Source: Pseudomonas sp. AFG_SD02_1510_Pfu_092
GTDB lineage: Bacteria > Pseudomonadota > Gammaproteobacteria > Pseudomonadales > Pseudomonadaceae
Direction: 5' to 3'
Length of the DNA stretch: 64,000 nucleotides
Assembly: GCF_003331055.1 (NCBI RefSeq)
Contig: NZ_PUQD01000019.1
Span: 1-64,000 of the forward strand
The position numbers and the translations under genes are program-made. The number at the start of each line of letters is the position of its first letter. Positions within the stretch are counted from its first letter, which is position 1. Positions 36,861 through 48,470 of this stretch are shown here, in pieces. Under the pieces are notes generated by a model, which worked only from the letters and a program-made list of their open reading frames with translations, was not told the origin of the DNA and did not search any database.

Positions 36861-36958
36861 CCGGCCTCTTCGCGGGTAAACCCGCTCCCACAGGTGCTGC
36901 ACCACATTCAAGGTGGGCGCAGTCCCTGTGGGAGCGGGTTCACCCGCGAAAGGGCCGG
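36861..36958. repeat. REP pair, inverted
   Basis: Opposed REP units with the stem GCGGG-TAAA/TTCA-CCCGC. Tail-to-tail between the binding-protein gene and radC. Confidence 0.9.
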
Positions 36959-36987
36959 TACTGGCAGCACAAAACTCCAGTTTTTTC

Positions 36988-37668
36988 TCAGGCCACAATC
37001 CACCCATGCTCGACCATCGACAGCGGCTCCCCGTCACCAATGATGATGTGGTCCAGCACCCGCACATCGATCAACGCCAGCCCGCGCTTCAACGACAGGG
37101 TCAAATGCACATCATCCTGGCTCGGCTCGTTGTTGCCTGAAGGATGGTTGTGGCACAGGATCAACGCCGCCGCGTTGTGCAGCAGTGCCCGCCGCACTAC
37201 CTCCCGCGGGTAGACACTAGCCCGGTCTATCGTGCCCCTGAACAGGATCTCGAAGGCCAGCGGCCGGTGCTTGGTGTCCAGAAACAGGCAGCCGAATACC
37301 TCACTGACCTCATGCCGCAGCATGGCTTTCAAATAGCGCCGCACCGTTGCCGGGCTGTCCATGGCAGACTCACGCTTGATCGACGTTGCAAGGTGCCTGC
37401 GCCCGATCTCCAGCAACGCCTGCAGCTGGCTGTACCTCACCGGGCCCAGCCCAAGCTCGCCGACGAAGGCCTCGCGGTCAGCCTCCAGCAACTGGCGCAA
37501 GCCCCCGAACTTAACCAGCAGACCCCGCGCCAGCTCGACGACATTGCGCCCACGCACGCCGGAGCCGAGAAACACAGCCAGCAACTCCGCGTCGGTCAGG
37601 CTTGCGGCCCCGCGCTGCAACAACTTCTCTCGCGGCCGCTCTTCAGCCGGCCATTGCCTGATATTCAT
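36988..37668 (-). CDS. radC: RadC family JAMM/MPN+ protein
   Basis: A 226-residue protein. An N-terminal helix-hairpin-helix-like part precedes a C-terminal JAB1/MPN+ metalloprotease-fold domain with HNHPSG (His173, His175) and Asp186, plus Glu120. Despite its name, a DNA-repair role for RadC is disputed, and its activity is unknown. It is divergent from coaBC across 127 bases. Only one start is reasonable. Confidence 0.92.
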   Translation of the reverse strand: MNIRQWPAEERPREKLLQRGAASLTDAELLAVFLGSGVRGRNVVELARGLLVKFGGLRQLLEADREAFVGELGLGPVRYSQLQALLEIGRRHLATSIKRESAMDSPATVRRYLKAMLRHEVSEVFGCLFLDTKHRPLAFEILFRGTIDRASVYPREVVRRALLHNAAALILCHNHPSGNNEPSQDDVHLTLSLKRGLALIDVRVLDHIIIGDGEPLSMVEHGWIVA

Positions 37669-37795
37669 CCCGCCCTCTGCCCTTGCTGCGGCCCATTTCG
37701 GCCCTGTGTTAATCTATTTCGCCTCGTACATGCGACGTTCCGCCGCAGGCATTTTCAAACGTCGTCGCCCGCTCTCACTGGAAAAAGGCAAGCCT

Positions 37796-39007
37796 ATGCA
37801 GCGGCTGTATCGCAAGCGCATCGTTCTCGGCGTGGGAGGCGGCATTGCCGCCTACAAAAGCGCCGAACTGATTCGCCGACTCCTGGAGCACGGCGCGCAG
37901 GTGCGCGTCGTCATGACCCGTGGTGGTGCCGAGTTCATCACCCCGCTGACCCTGCAGGCGCTGTCGGGCCACCCGGTGCACATGGATCTGCTCGACCCTG
38001 CCGCCGAAGCGGCCATGGGCCATATCGAACTGGCCAAGTGGGCCGACCTGGTGCTGATCGCCCCGGCCACCGCCGACCTCATGGCGCGCATGGCCCAAGG
38101 CATGGCCGACGACTTGCTGACCACCCTGGTGCTGGCCACCGACGCCACCGTCGCCGTCGCCCCGGCCATGAACCAGGCCATGTGGCGCGACCCGGCCACC
38201 CAGGCCAACCTCGAGCTGCTCAAGAGCCGTGGCATCCAGGTGTTCGGCCCGGCCTCCGGCAGCCAGGCCTGTGGCGACGTCGGCCTGGGCCGCATGCTCG
38301 AAGCCACCGAGCTGGCCTGGTGTGCCGCTGAAAGCTTCAAGCGCCAGGCACTGACCGGCAAACACGTACTGATCACCGCCGGGCCGACCCAGGAAAACAT
38401 CGACCCGGTGCGCTACATCACCAATCATAGCTCCGGCAAGATGGGCTTCGCCCTGGCCGAAGCGGCCGCCGAAGCCGGTGCTCGGGTTACCCTCGTCACC
38501 GGCCCGGTGCACTTGCCCACCCCCGACCGGGTCAGCCGCATCGACGTGGTCAGCGCGCGGGACATGCTCGCGGCCTGTGAAGCGGCCATGCCGTGCGACC
38601 TGTTCATCGCCTCGGCGGCGGTTGCGGACTACCGCCCGGAAGTCGTTGCCCCGCAAAAGCTCAAGAAAGATCCTACGACCGGCGACGGCATGCTGCTGCA
38701 GATGGTGCGCAATCCCGATATCCTTGCCACCCTCGCTGGCCGCGCCGACCGCCCGTTCAGCGTCGGCTTCGCCGCCGAGACCGAACACTTGCTCGATTAC
38801 GCCACGCGCAAGCTCAAGGACAAGAACCTCGACCTGATCGTCGCCAATGATGTGGCCAACCCCAGCATCGGCTTCAACAGCGAGGAAAATGCCCTGACCG
38901 TGATCGACCGTCAGCAGCACCAGACCCTCTTCGCGCAGACCAGCAAAGGCAAGATTGCCCGGCAACTGGTCGCCTTCATCGCCGAACGGCTCAATCAGGT
39001 TCAATAA
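37796..39007 (+). CDS. coaBC: Bifunctional phosphopantothenoylcysteine decarboxylase / synthetase
   Basis: A 403-residue two-domain enzyme of coenzyme A synthesis. The N-terminal CoaC flavoprotein has the active His76 ([11 protein letters not shown]), PAMNQAMW and the Cys motif GSQACGDVG. The C-terminal CoaB domain (from about 185) begins [22 protein letters not shown], with Asn and Lys residues for CTP-dependent ligation, and ends [10 protein letters not shown]. It makes 4'-phosphopantetheine from phosphopantothenate and cysteine. AAGG precedes the ATG at 37796. Dut follows after five bases, in one operon. Confidence 0.95.
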   Translation: MQRLYRKRIVLGVGGGIAAYKSAELIRRLLEHGAQVRVVMTRGGAEFITPLTLQALSGHPVHMDLLDPAAEAAMGHIELAKWADLVLIAPATADLMARMAQGMADDLLTTLVLATDATVAVAPAMNQAMWRDPATQANLELLKSRGIQVFGPASGSQACGDVGLGRMLEATELAWCAAESFKRQALTGKHVLITAGPTQENIDPVRYITNHSSGKMGFALAEAAAEAGARVTLVTGPVHLPTPDRVSRIDVVSARDMLAACEAAMPCDLFIASAAVADYRPEVVAPQKLKKDPTTGDGMLLQMVRNPDILATLAGRADRPFSVGFAAETEHLLDYATRKLKDKNLDLIVANDVANPSIGFNSEENALTVIDRQQHQTLFAQTSKGKIARQLVAFIAERLNQVQ

Positions 39008-39012
39008 GTTAC

Positions 39013-39468
39013 ATGCACGCTCTTCAAGCCAAGATCCTCGACCCACGTCTGGGCAGCGAATTCCCGCTGCCGACCTACGCCACCCCCGGTTCCGCCGGCC
39101 TCGACCTGCGCGCCCTGCTGCAGCAAGACACCGTCCTCGAACCAGGCCAGACCCTGCTGATCCCGACCGGCCTGTCGATCTACATCGGCGACCCGGGCCT
39201 GGCAGCGGTGATCCTGCCGCGCTCCGGCCTGGGCCATAAGCACGGCATCGTGCTGGGCAACCTGGTCGGGCTGATCGACTCGGACTACCAGGGCGAGCTG
39301 ATGGTGTCGTGCTGGAACCGTGGCAACACCCCGTTCACCATCGCGGTTGGCGAGCGTATCGCCCAGCTGGTGCTGGTGCCTGTGGTCCAGGCGCATTTCG
39401 ATATCGTCGAGGCGTTCGACAAAAGCCAGCGCGGCGCTGGCGGCTTCGGCCACTCCGGCAGCCACTGA
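39013..39468 (+). CDS. dut: dUTP diphosphatase
   Basis: A 151-residue homotrimeric dUTPase that converts dUTP to dUMP and keeps uracil out of DNA. The conserved motifs are visible: [10 protein letters not shown] (motif 1, about 24-33), PRSGLG (motif 2, near 72), [11 protein letters not shown] (motif 3, near 88) and GAGGFGHSG at the C-terminus (motif 5). It is five bases behind coaBC, the usual neighbour. Confidence 0.96.
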   Translation: MHALQAKILDPRLGSEFPLPTYATPGSAGLDLRALLQQDTVLEPGQTLLIPTGLSIYIGDPGLAAVILPRSGLGHKHGIVLGNLVGLIDSDYQGELMVSCWNRGNTPFTIAVGERIAQLVLVPVVQAHFDIVEAFDKSQRGAGGFGHSGSH

Positions 39469-39579
39469 GCCGACAAATGACCGTTCAAGCCAAGGATGGC
39501 GAACTCTCTGGCGAAACCACCGTCCAAGCGTTCAGTTTGCGCCTGCCCAGACAGCCTTTGACTAATGGAGCTTCCAGAG

Positions 39580-40980
39580 ATGAACGACATGGCCCAGCTG
39601 GTACCCGCCGCACTGCCAGACAGCATTTTCCGCGCGTATGACATCCGCGGCGTGGTCGGCAAGACCCTTCACGCCGAAACCGCCTACTGGATCGGCCGCG
39701 CCATCGGCGCACAGAGCCTGGCCCAGGGTGAACCGCAGGTTTCGGTCGGCCGCGATGGCCGTCTGTCCGGCCCGATGCTGGTCGAACAGCTGATCAAGGG
39801 CCTGGCCGATGCCGGTTGCCAGGTCAGCGACGTCGGCCTGGTGCCCACCCCGGCGCTGTACTACGCGGCCAATGTGCTGGCGGGCAAGTCCGGGGTGATG
39901 CTGACCGGCAGCCACAACCCGTCCGACTACAACGGCTTCAAGATCGTCATCGCCGGTGACACCCTGGCCAACGAACAGATCCAGGCCCTGCTCACCCGCC
40001 TTAAAACCAACAACCTGAGCCGCGCCGATGGCCGCGTGGAAAAGGTCGAAATCCTTGACCGCTACTTCCAGCAGATCGTCGCTGATGTGAAGCTGGCGAA
40101 AAAGCTCAAGGTGGTGGTGGACTGCGGTAACGGTGCCGCCGGCGTGATCGCGCCGCAATTGATCGAAGCCCTGGGCTGCGAAGTGATTCCGCTGTTCTGC
40201 GAGGTCGATGGCAACTTCCCCAACCACCACCCGGACCCGGGCAAGCCGGAAAACCTCGAAGACCTGATCGCCAAGGTCAAGGAAACCGGCGCCGACATCG
40301 GCCTGGCTTTCGACGGTGACGGCGACCGCGTCGGCGTGGTGACCAACACCGGCAGCATCGTCTACCCTGACCGCCTGCTGATGCTGTTCGCCCAGGACGT
40401 GCTGTCGCGCAACCCCGGCGCCGAGATCATCTTCGACGTCAAATGCACCCGCCGCCTGACCCCGCTGATCGAACAGCACGGTGGCCGCGCACTGATGTGG
40501 AAAACCGGCCACTCGCTGATCAAGAAGAAGATGAAACAGACCGGTTCGCTGCTGGCCGGCGAGATGAGCGGTCACATCTTCATCAAGGAACGCTGGTACG
40601 GTTTCGATGATGGCATCTACAGCGCCGCACGCCTGCTGGAGATCCTCAGCAAGGCCGATCAGAGCGCCGAAGACCTGTTTGCCGCCTTCCCGAACGATAT
40701 TTCCACGCCGGAAATCAATATTGATGTGACCGACGAGGGTAAATTCAGCATCATTGATGCACTGCAACGCGACGCCGACTGGGGCGAAGCCAACCTGACC
40801 ACCATCGACGGGGTACGGGTGGATTACGCCCACGGCTGGGGCCTGGTTCGCGCCTCCAACACCACCCCGGTGCTGGTGCTGCGCTTCGAGGCCGACAGCG
40901 ACGCCGAATTGCAACGTATCAAGGATGTTTTCCGTACCCAGTTGCTGCGGGTTGAGCCTGAGCTGCAACTGCCGTTCTGA
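39580..40980 (+). CDS. algC: Phosphomannomutase / phosphoglucomutase
   Basis: A 466-residue alpha-D-phosphohexomutase used for alginate, lipopolysaccharide and rhamnolipid precursors. The phosphoserine is Ser111 (TGSHNPSDYNG), the metal-binding loop is DGDGDR near 245-250, the sugar loop is GEMSGHIF near 325 and the phosphate site RASNTTP near 420. I chose the ATG at 39580 (GGAG nine bases upstream); one at 39565 would add five residues. The 111-base gap from dut holds no clear element. ArgB follows after 30 bases. Confidence 0.94.
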   Translation: MNDMAQLVPAALPDSIFRAYDIRGVVGKTLHAETAYWIGRAIGAQSLAQGEPQVSVGRDGRLSGPMLVEQLIKGLADAGCQVSDVGLVPTPALYYAANVLAGKSGVMLTGSHNPSDYNGFKIVIAGDTLANEQIQALLTRLKTNNLSRADGRVEKVEILDRYFQQIVADVKLAKKLKVVVDCGNGAAGVIAPQLIEALGCEVIPLFCEVDGNFPNHHPDPGKPENLEDLIAKVKETGADIGLAFDGDGDRVGVVTNTGSIVYPDRLLMLFAQDVLSRNPGAEIIFDVKCTRRLTPLIEQHGGRALMWKTGHSLIKKKMKQTGSLLAGEMSGHIFIKERWYGFDDGIYSAARLLEILSKADQSAEDLFAAFPNDISTPEINIDVTDEGKFSIIDALQRDADWGEANLTTIDGVRVDYAHGWGLVRASNTTPVLVLRFEADSDAELQRIKDVFRTQLLRVEPELQLPF

Positions 40981-41916
<936 letters not shown>

Positions 41917-41931
41917 CCGCCCGCAACACCC

Positions 41932-42010
41932 TGTCGCCGGCAAGCCGGCTTCCGCAGCACTGCACTGACTCAGGTCGGCGCGGTACTGCGGGAGCCAGCT
42001 CGCCGGCGAT
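41932..42010. repeat. Inverted repeat pair, GCCGGC-stem REP subtype, diverged
   Basis: CGCCGGCAAGCCGGCTTCC and the opposed GGGAGCCAGCTCGCCGGCG. The GCTCCCACA end is eroded to GCTTCCGCA, so this copy looks older than the others. It lies between argB and the lipoprotein operon. Confidence 0.75.
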
Positions 42011-42077
42011 GCTTTTTGCCGCAAAAAACGGCAGAATGCCATCTCGCTGCAACTTGAACCTACTCTGGAGAAACTGC

Positions 42078-42758
42078 GTGAAATACGCATCACAAGGACT
42101 CGTGCTGGCAGCTGCCCTGGCTGTCGGGTCCATCGCCGGCTGCGCCACCGAAACATCCACTGCTGTTGCCGTGCAACAGGTCGAAAGCGTCAGCCGCCCC
42201 TACAGCGGTGTGCGCGCGCCGATTGCCGTCGGCAAGTTCGACAACCGTTCCAGCTACATGCGTGGCATCTTCTCCGATGGCGTCGACCGCCTCGGCGGCC
42301 AGGCCAAGACCATCCTCATCACCCACCTGCAGCAGACCAACCGCTTCAATGTGCTCGACCGCGACAACATGAGCGAGATCCAGCAGGAAGCGGCGATCAA
42401 GGGCCAGGCCCAACGCCTGAAAGGTGCGGACTTCGTGGTCACCGGTGATGTCACCGAGTTCGGCCGCAAGGAAGTCGGCGACCACCAGCTGTTCGGCATT
42501 CTCGGCCGCGGCAAGACCCAGATCGCCTACGCCAAGGTGGCACTGAACATCGTCAACATCAGCACCTCCGAAGTGGTCTATTCGAGCCAGGGTGCAGGTG
42601 AGTATGCCTTGTCCAACCGCGAAATCATCGGTTTTGGCGGCACCGCCAGCTACGACTCGACGCTCAACGGCAAAGTGCTGGACCTGGCCATGCGCGAAGC
42701 GGTGAACAAACTGGTGAACGCCGTCGAAAACGGCCAATGGAACCCGAAGGCCCAGTAA
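42078..42758 (+). CDS. CsgG-like outer-membrane lipoprotein, first of three
   Basis: A 226-residue lipoprotein of the CsgG/HfaB-like superfamily. The signal peptide ends in VGSIAGC with lipidation at Cys22. The CsgG-like core shows APIAVGKFDNRSSYMRGIF, LTHLQQTNRFNVLDR and ADFVVTGDVTEFGR. The start is GTG at 42078, with GGAG seven bases upstream. CsgG itself is a curli secretion pore, but there are no curli genes here, so that role should not be assumed. It heads a compact operon with DUF4810 and DUF799 lipoproteins. Confidence 0.85.
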   Translation: MKYASQGLVLAAALAVGSIAGCATETSTAVAVQQVESVSRPYSGVRAPIAVGKFDNRSSYMRGIFSDGVDRLGGQAKTILITHLQQTNRFNVLDRDNMSEIQQEAAIKGQAQRLKGADFVVTGDVTEFGRKEVGDHQLFGILGRGKTQIAYAKVALNIVNISTSEVVYSSQGAGEYALSNREIIGFGGTASYDSTLNGKVLDLAMREAVNKLVNAVENGQWNPKAQ

Positions 42759-42785
42759 CGGACTTTTCCAGGAAGGACTCCTCCC

Positions 42786-43154
42786 ATGAGCATCACCCTA
42801 CCGGCCATGCGCAGCTGCGCTGGCCTTGTGCTGGGCAGCATCCTGCTGGCCGGCTGCAACGCGCCCAAGCCGCTGTACCAATGGGAAAGCTATCAGCCCC
42901 AGGTTTACAGCTACCTCAAAGGCGACTCGAAAGAGGAACAGGTCATCGCCCTGGAGCGCGACCTCGAAAAGATCAAGGCCAAAAATGGTGCCGTACCGCC
43001 TGGCTACCATGCGCAGCTTGGCCTGCTGTATTCCAGCCTGGGCAAGGATGACCAGATGGTCCAGCAGTTCCGCACCGAGAAGGCGCTGTTTCCGGAATCG
43101 GCAGCGTACATGGACTTTCTGCTGAGCAACGCCACCAAGGGGGCCAAGCAATGA
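42786..43154 (+). CDS. DUF4810 lipoprotein, second of three
   Basis: A 122-residue lipoprotein. The signal peptide ends LGSILLAGC (Cys24), followed by APKPLYQWESYQPQVYSYLKG, characteristic of DUF4810 (key word LYQWESY). The rest is predicted helical with a TPR-like look (GYHAQLGLLYSSLGKDDQM). AAGGA precedes the ATG. Its stop codon overlaps the next start by four bases (ATGA), implying translational coupling. The function is unknown. Confidence 0.83.
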   Translation: MSITLPAMRSCAGLVLGSILLAGCNAPKPLYQWESYQPQVYSYLKGDSKEEQVIALERDLEKIKAKNGAVPPGYHAQLGLLYSSLGKDDQMVQQFRTEKALFPESAAYMDFLLSNATKGAKQ

Positions 43155-43810
43155 TCAAACGCCTTGCCCGCCTTGTCGTCGGCGCCTGCGTGCTGGCTCT
43201 GTTCGCTGGCTGCGCAGAGCGCAAGACCATCGACTATTCGGCTTACAAGCAGAGCCGGCCGAAGTCGATCCTGATCCTGCCGCCCCTGAACGAATCGCCG
43301 GATGTGAAGGCGACCTACAGCATGCTGTCGCAGGTTACCTACCCGCTGGCCGAAGCCGGGTACTACGTGATGCCGGTAGCGCTGGTGGACGAGACCTTCC
43401 GCCAGAACGGCATGACGACGCCGGCCGACATCCACCAGCTGCCGATGCCAAAGCTGCGCGAGATCTTTGGCGCTGATGCCGGCCTGTATGTGACGGTATC
43501 GGACTATGGCACTCGTTACATGGTGCTGAGCAGCGCGACCATCGTCACCGCCACTGCCAAGCTGGTCGACCTGAAGACCGGCACCACCTTGTGGACTGGC
43601 AGCGCCACGGCGTCCAGCCAGGAGAATCAGCAGAACCAGGGTGGCCTGGTCGGCATGCTGATCGTTGCGGCGGTCAACCAGATCATCAGCAGCGTGCAGG
43701 AAGATGCGGGCTACCCGATCGCCGGCATGACCAGCGCACGCCTGCTGACGCCGCACCCGAACGGCGGCATTCTGTACGGGCCGCGTTCGCCCAAGTACGG
43801 CACTGACTGA
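43151..43810 (+). CDS. DUF799 / GNA1162-family lipoprotein, third of three
   Basis: A 219-residue lipoprotein of the DUF799 family, to which neisserial GNA1162 belongs. The lipobox LFAGC gives Cys21. Conserved parts are SILILPPLNESPDVKATYS, LAEAGYYVMPVALVDETF and MTTPADIHQLP. It overlaps the DUF4810 gene by four bases. The GNA1162 structure, as I recall, has a TolB/CsgG N-domain-like fold, which fits a joint complex with the other two products. The operon ends at a REP pair and terminator. Confidence 0.85.
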   Translation: MIKRLARLVVGACVLALFAGCAERKTIDYSAYKQSRPKSILILPPLNESPDVKATYSMLSQVTYPLAEAGYYVMPVALVDETFRQNGMTTPADIHQLPMPKLREIFGADAGLYVTVSDYGTRYMVLSSATIVTATAKLVDLKTGTTLWTGSATASSQENQQNQGGLVGMLIVAAVNQIISSVQEDAGYPIAGMTSARLLTPHPNGGILYGPRSPKYGTD

Positions 43811-43818
43811 GGTGCTGC

Positions 43819-43914
43819 CTGTTCCGGCCTCTTCGCCGGCACGCCCGCTCCCACGGGGATAGCGCCACGCTTGTAACTGTGGGAGCGGGCATGCCCGCGA
43901 AGAGGCCGGAACAG
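43819..43914. repeat. REP pair, inverted
   Basis: Opposed REP units whose outer arms TGTTCCGGCCTCTTCG and CGAAGAGGCCGGAACA pair fully. The stems are CCGGCACGCCCGC and GCGGGCATGCCCGC. It lies directly after the lipoprotein operon. Confidence 0.9.
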
Positions 43915-43921
43915 CCGACAC

Positions 43922-43956
43922 AAAAAAGGCGACCTTCACGAGAAGGTCGCCTTTTC
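43922..43956. terminator. Bidirectional terminator between the lipoprotein operon and pyrE
   Basis: AAAAGGCGACCTTC-ACGA-GAAGGTCGCCTTTT: a perfect 14-pair stem with a tetraloop, bounded by A and T runs. It serves two convergent genes. Confidence 0.95.
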
Positions 43957-43973
43957 TCATTTCCAGGCCCGGA

Positions 43974-44615
43974 TCAGATCCCGTACTGCGCCCGGTAAGC
44001 CTCGACTGCCGGCAGGTGCTGCTTGAGCTGTGGGTCATCGGCCAGGAACTCCAGCACCTGGGTCAGCGAAACGATGCTGACCACCGGGATACCGAAATCG
44101 CGCTCCACTTCCTGGATCGCCGACAGTTCACCATTGCCGCGCTCTTCGCGGTTCAGTGCGATCAGTACGCCTGCGGCCTTGGCCTGCTGGGCGTTGATGA
44201 TCTGCATGACCTCGCGGATGGCCGTACCGGCAGTGATCACATCGTCGATGATCAGCACATCACCGGCCAGAGGCGCGCCCACCAGGCTGCCACCTTCGCC
44301 GTGGTCCTTGGCTTCCTTGCGGTTGAAGCACCATGGCACATCCAGCTGATGCTGGTCAGCCAGGGCCACCGCGGTGGTCGCCGCCAGCGGAATACCTTTG
44401 TAGGCCGGGCCGAACAGCACATCGAACGGGATCTTGCTGTCGACGATGGCGGCGGCGTAGCAACGCCCCAGCTCGGCCAGGGCAGAACCGGTATTGAACA
44501 GGCCGGCATTGAAGAAATACGGGCTGGTACGCCCCGATTTCAGAGTGAATTCACCGAAACGCAGTACCCCGCGATCGATGGCAAAACGGATGAAGTCGCG
44601 CTGATACGGCTGCAT
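43974..44615 (-). CDS. pyrE: Orotate phosphoribosyltransferase
   Basis: A 213-residue enzyme joining orotate and PRPP to OMP in pyrimidine synthesis. The PRPP loop is [13 protein letters not shown] near 118-130, with the flexible catalytic loop [13 protein letters not shown] near 98-110 and [10 protein letters not shown] near 64. It is head-to-head with crc across 80 bases, a gene pair usual in pseudomonads, and ends at a shared terminator. Confidence 0.97.
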   Translation of the reverse strand: MQPYQRDFIRFAIDRGVLRFGEFTLKSGRTSPYFFNAGLFNTGSALAELGRCYAAAIVDSKIPFDVLFGPAYKGIPLAATTAVALADQHQLDVPWCFNRKEAKDHGEGGSLVGAPLAGDVLIIDDVITAGTAIREVMQIINAQQAKAAGVLIALNREERGNGELSAIQEVERDFGIPVVSIVSLTQVLEFLADDPQLKQHLPAVEAYRAQYGI

Positions 44616-44695
44616 GGATAGTCCCGGACACCACGGATTTAGCTAAATGGGTTGAGCTCGGGTATCATACACGCACGAGATTTTTGGGGCCATTT

Positions 44696-45475
44696 ATGCG
44701 GATCATCAGTGTGAACGTGAATGGCATTCAGGCTGCGGCCGAGCGTGGTTTGCTCAGCTGGCTGCAAGCCCAGAATGCCGACGTCATCTGCCTTCAGGAT
44801 ACCCGCGCCTCGGCCTTTGAACTCGACGACCCAGCTTTCCAGCTCGATGGCTATTTCCTTTATGCCTGCGACGCGGAGGTGCCTGCCCAAGGTGGCGTGG
44901 CCCTGTATTCGCGCATGCAGCCCAAGGCAGTCATCACCGGCCTGGGCTTCGAGACAGCCGACCGCTACGGGCGTTACCTGCAAGCAGATTTCGACAAAGT
45001 CAGTATTGCCAGCCTGCTGCTGCCTTCGGGCATGAACGGCGACGAAGACTTGAACCAGAAATTCAAGTTGATGGACGACTTCGCCAAGTACCTGGACAAG
45101 CAGCGTCGCAAGCGTCGCGAATACATCTACTGCGGCTCGTTCTACGTGGCGCAGCAGAAGCTCGACATCAAGAACTGGCGTGACAGCCAGCAGTCGCCGG
45201 GCTTCCTGGCGCCGGAGCGCGCCTGGATGGATGCAATCACCGGCGAGATGGGTTATGTCGATGCCCTGCGCGAAGTCAGCCGTGAAGGCGACCAGTACAG
45301 CTGGTGGCCGGACAACGAGCAGGCCGAGATGCTCAACCTGGGCTACCGGTTCGACTACCAGATCCTCACCCCGGGCCTGCGCCGTTTCGTGCGCAACGCC
45401 CGCCTGCCGCGTCAGCCACGCTTCTCGCAGCATGCGCCGCTGATCGTCGACTATGACTGGACGTTGACCATCTAA
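44696..45475 (+). CDS. crc: Catabolite repression control protein
   Basis: A 259-residue protein of the exonuclease III / endonuclease fold (MRIISVNVNGIQAAAERG, then GGVALYSR). In Pseudomonas Crc does not act as a nuclease: it helps Hfq block translation of catabolic mRNAs. Consistent with this, the catalytic Glu of exonuclease III (LQET) is replaced here by Asp (LQDTRA), and the loop YIYCGSFYVAQQKLDIKNW replaces the usual GDFN. A good -10 TATCAT is at 44663-44668. Length equals P. aeruginosa Crc as recalled. Confidence 0.94.
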   Translation: MRIISVNVNGIQAAAERGLLSWLQAQNADVICLQDTRASAFELDDPAFQLDGYFLYACDAEVPAQGGVALYSRMQPKAVITGLGFETADRYGRYLQADFDKVSIASLLLPSGMNGDEDLNQKFKLMDDFAKYLDKQRRKRREYIYCGSFYVAQQKLDIKNWRDSQQSPGFLAPERAWMDAITGEMGYVDALREVSREGDQYSWWPDNEQAEMLNLGYRFDYQILTPGLRRFVRNARLPRQPRFSQHAPLIVDYDWTLTI

Positions 45476-45481
45476 ACGCCA

Positions 45482-45506
45482 ATTGGGGCCGCAGTGCGGC
45501 CCCAAT
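45482..45506. terminator. Palindromic hairpin between crc and the DUF4870 gene
   Basis: ATTGGGGCCGCA-G-TGCGGCCCCAAT: a perfect 12-pair stem with almost no loop, in a 33-base convergent gap. It lacks a T-run, so it is either a weak terminator or a hairpin that protects 3' ends. Confidence 0.6.
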
Positions 45507-45508
45507 GG

Positions 45509-45877
45509 CTATTTGATCGGCCGCCAGATCATCGGGTAACGATACGGCTTCCCTTCATTGGCCCGCACGGCGGCGATGATGATCAGCACCAGCACCGCCA
45601 CCATCAGCATGGCGAACAGCATCAGCCCGACGAACACGAACATCAGCAGGAAGCAGATGAACCCGGCAATGGTCACGCTGATCTGAAAGTTCAGCGCCTC
45701 TTTGCCCTGGGCGTCGATGAAAGGGTCTTGCTCACGCTTGAGGTGCCACAGCACCAGCGGCCCCAGCAAATGCCCGAGCGGCACCACCAGGCCCAGCAGC
45801 GCGGAGAGGTGACAGAACATCGCCCATTGCCGGATCTCGGCATTGGGCGGGGTGATCGACAGGTTCGAATCGCTCAT
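45509..45877 (-). CDS. DUF4870 membrane protein
   Basis: A 122-residue inner-membrane protein with three hydrophobic stretches. The pattern WAMFCHLSALLGLVVPLG, then QGKEALNFQISVTIAG and a final YRYPMIWRPIK is typical of DUF4870 (Tic20-like). GGAGG lies eight bases before the start at 45877. It follows rph by 23 bases on the same strand. The function is unknown. Confidence 0.85.
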   Translation of the reverse strand: MSDSNLSITPPNAEIRQWAMFCHLSALLGLVVPLGHLLGPLVLWHLKREQDPFIDAQGKEALNFQISVTIAGFICFLLMFVFVGLMLFAMLMVAVLVLIIIAAVRANEGKPYRYPMIWRPIK

Positions 45878-45900
45878 GCCCCGCACCTCCCTGGCTGGGT

Positions 45901-46623
45901 TCAGTCGGCCAATGCGGCCTGTTGCAGCTCGAAGATTTCCGTCATGCCCTTCTGCGCCAGCGCGAGCATCGCGTTGAAGTCTTCTGGCTGGAACGGCGCG
46001 CCTTCGGCGGTACCCTGCACCTCGATGAAACCACCGGCACTGGTCATGACCACGTTCAGGTCGGTTTCGGCGGCGGAGTCTTCCAGGTAGTCCAGGTCGA
46101 GTACCGCTTCGCCCTGGTACATGCCCACCGACACGGCGGCGATCATGTGCTTGAGCGGGTTGCCGGCCTTCAGGCCGCCGCGCTTCTTGATCACCGCCAG
46201 GGCGTCGCACAGGGCGACCATGGCGCCGGTGATGGACGCGGTACGGGTGCCGCCATCGGCCTGGATCACGTCGCAGTCGACGTACAGGGTGATGTCACCG
46301 AGCTTGCTCATGTCCAGCGCGGCGCGCAGCGAACGGCCGATGAGGCGCTGGATTTCCAGGGTGCGACCACCCTGCTTGCCACGGCTGGCTTCGCGCTGGT
46401 TACGCTCGCCGGTGGAGCGCGGCAGCATGCCGTATTCGGCGGTCAGCCAACCCTGGCCCTGGCCTTTGAGGAAGCGCGGCACACCGTTTTCCACGCTGAC
46501 CGTGCAGATGACCTTGGTGTCACCGAACTCGACCAGTACCGACCCTTCGGCGTGCTTGGTGTAGTTGCGGGTGATGCGGATCGAGCGGAGCTGATCGGCG
46601 GCGCGACCACTTGGACGTTTCAT
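45901..46623 (-). CDS. rph: Ribonuclease PH
   Basis: A 240-residue phosphorolytic 3'-5' exoribonuclease that trims tRNA and other RNA ends. [20 protein letters not shown] (key [10 protein letters not shown] near 72) provides phosphate binding, and the core has [14 protein letters not shown] near 123. The start at 46623 gives [13 protein letters not shown], the family N-terminus. It is divergent from yicC-gmk; a consensus -10 lies 48 bases upstream. Confidence 0.96.
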   Translation of the reverse strand: MKRPSGRAADQLRSIRITRNYTKHAEGSVLVEFGDTKVICTVSVENGVPRFLKGQGQGWLTAEYGMLPRSTGERNQREASRGKQGGRTLEIQRLIGRSLRAALDMSKLGDITLYVDCDVIQADGGTRTASITGAMVALCDALAVIKKRGGLKAGNPLKHMIAAVSVGMYQGEAVLDLDYLEDSAAETDLNVVMTSAGGFIEVQGTAEGAPFQPEDFNAMLALAQKGMTEIFELQQAALAD

Positions 46624-46670
46624 CTGGGATACCTGTACTGGGACTGTAAATCTGCCGAGCATTATAGAGC

Positions 46671-46676
46671 CCGGCG
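46671..46676 (-). promoter_or_regulatory. -10 element of the rph promoter
   Basis: A perfect TATAAT on the minus strand, 48 bases before the rph start codon. The -35 at the right distance is poor (GTCTTC-like), so only the -10 is listed. Confidence 0.5.
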
Positions 46677-46763
46677 CCCGGGGAAGACATGCCTATTGTC
46701 GCGCCCGGCACAGCCCGTCGCCTTTTCCTACCGGCCAGGCGCCCCCTCTGTAACATGGGTGGA

Positions 46764-46793
46764 TTGGGCGCCAAGGCCCCACTGCGCTACAAT
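46764..46793 (+). promoter_or_regulatory. Sigma-70 promoter of yicC-gmk
   Basis: TTGGGC (46764-46769), 18 bases, TACAAT (46788-46793). The predicted transcript start is about 50 bases before the yicC ATG. Confidence 0.55.
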
Positions 46794-46849
46794 CCTGCGC
46801 CTTGCAGCCGAGAGGCTCCCCGTTCATTCATCTATGCGAGGTACTCCCC

Positions 46850-48347
<1,498 letters not shown>

Positions 48348-48368
48348 AAATCGATGGGGCCTCTTCGA

Positions 48369-48460
48369 GGCCCTTTCGCGACACAAGGCCGCTCCCACAT
48401 CTGATGGCGTACGCCGTGCTTTTGTGGGAGCGGCCTTGTGTCGCGATAGGGGCGCAAAGC
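48369..48460. repeat. REP pair, inverted, GGCCGC-stem subtype
   Basis: Opposed CGCGACACAAGGCC / GGCCTTGTGTCGCG units with GCTCCCACA ends. The outer flanks GGGGCCTCTTCGAGGCCC and GGGGCGCAAAGCGCCCC are extra hairpins. It is convergent between gmk and the permease gene. Confidence 0.88.
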
Positions 48461-48470
48461 GCCCCCAGCT

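Noticed and set aside
39478..39641. Small frame MTVQAKDGELSGETTVQAF between dut and algC
   Set aside because: It overlaps the algC start, has no good ribosome site and resembles no known protein; a leader peptide cannot be excluded but is unsupported.
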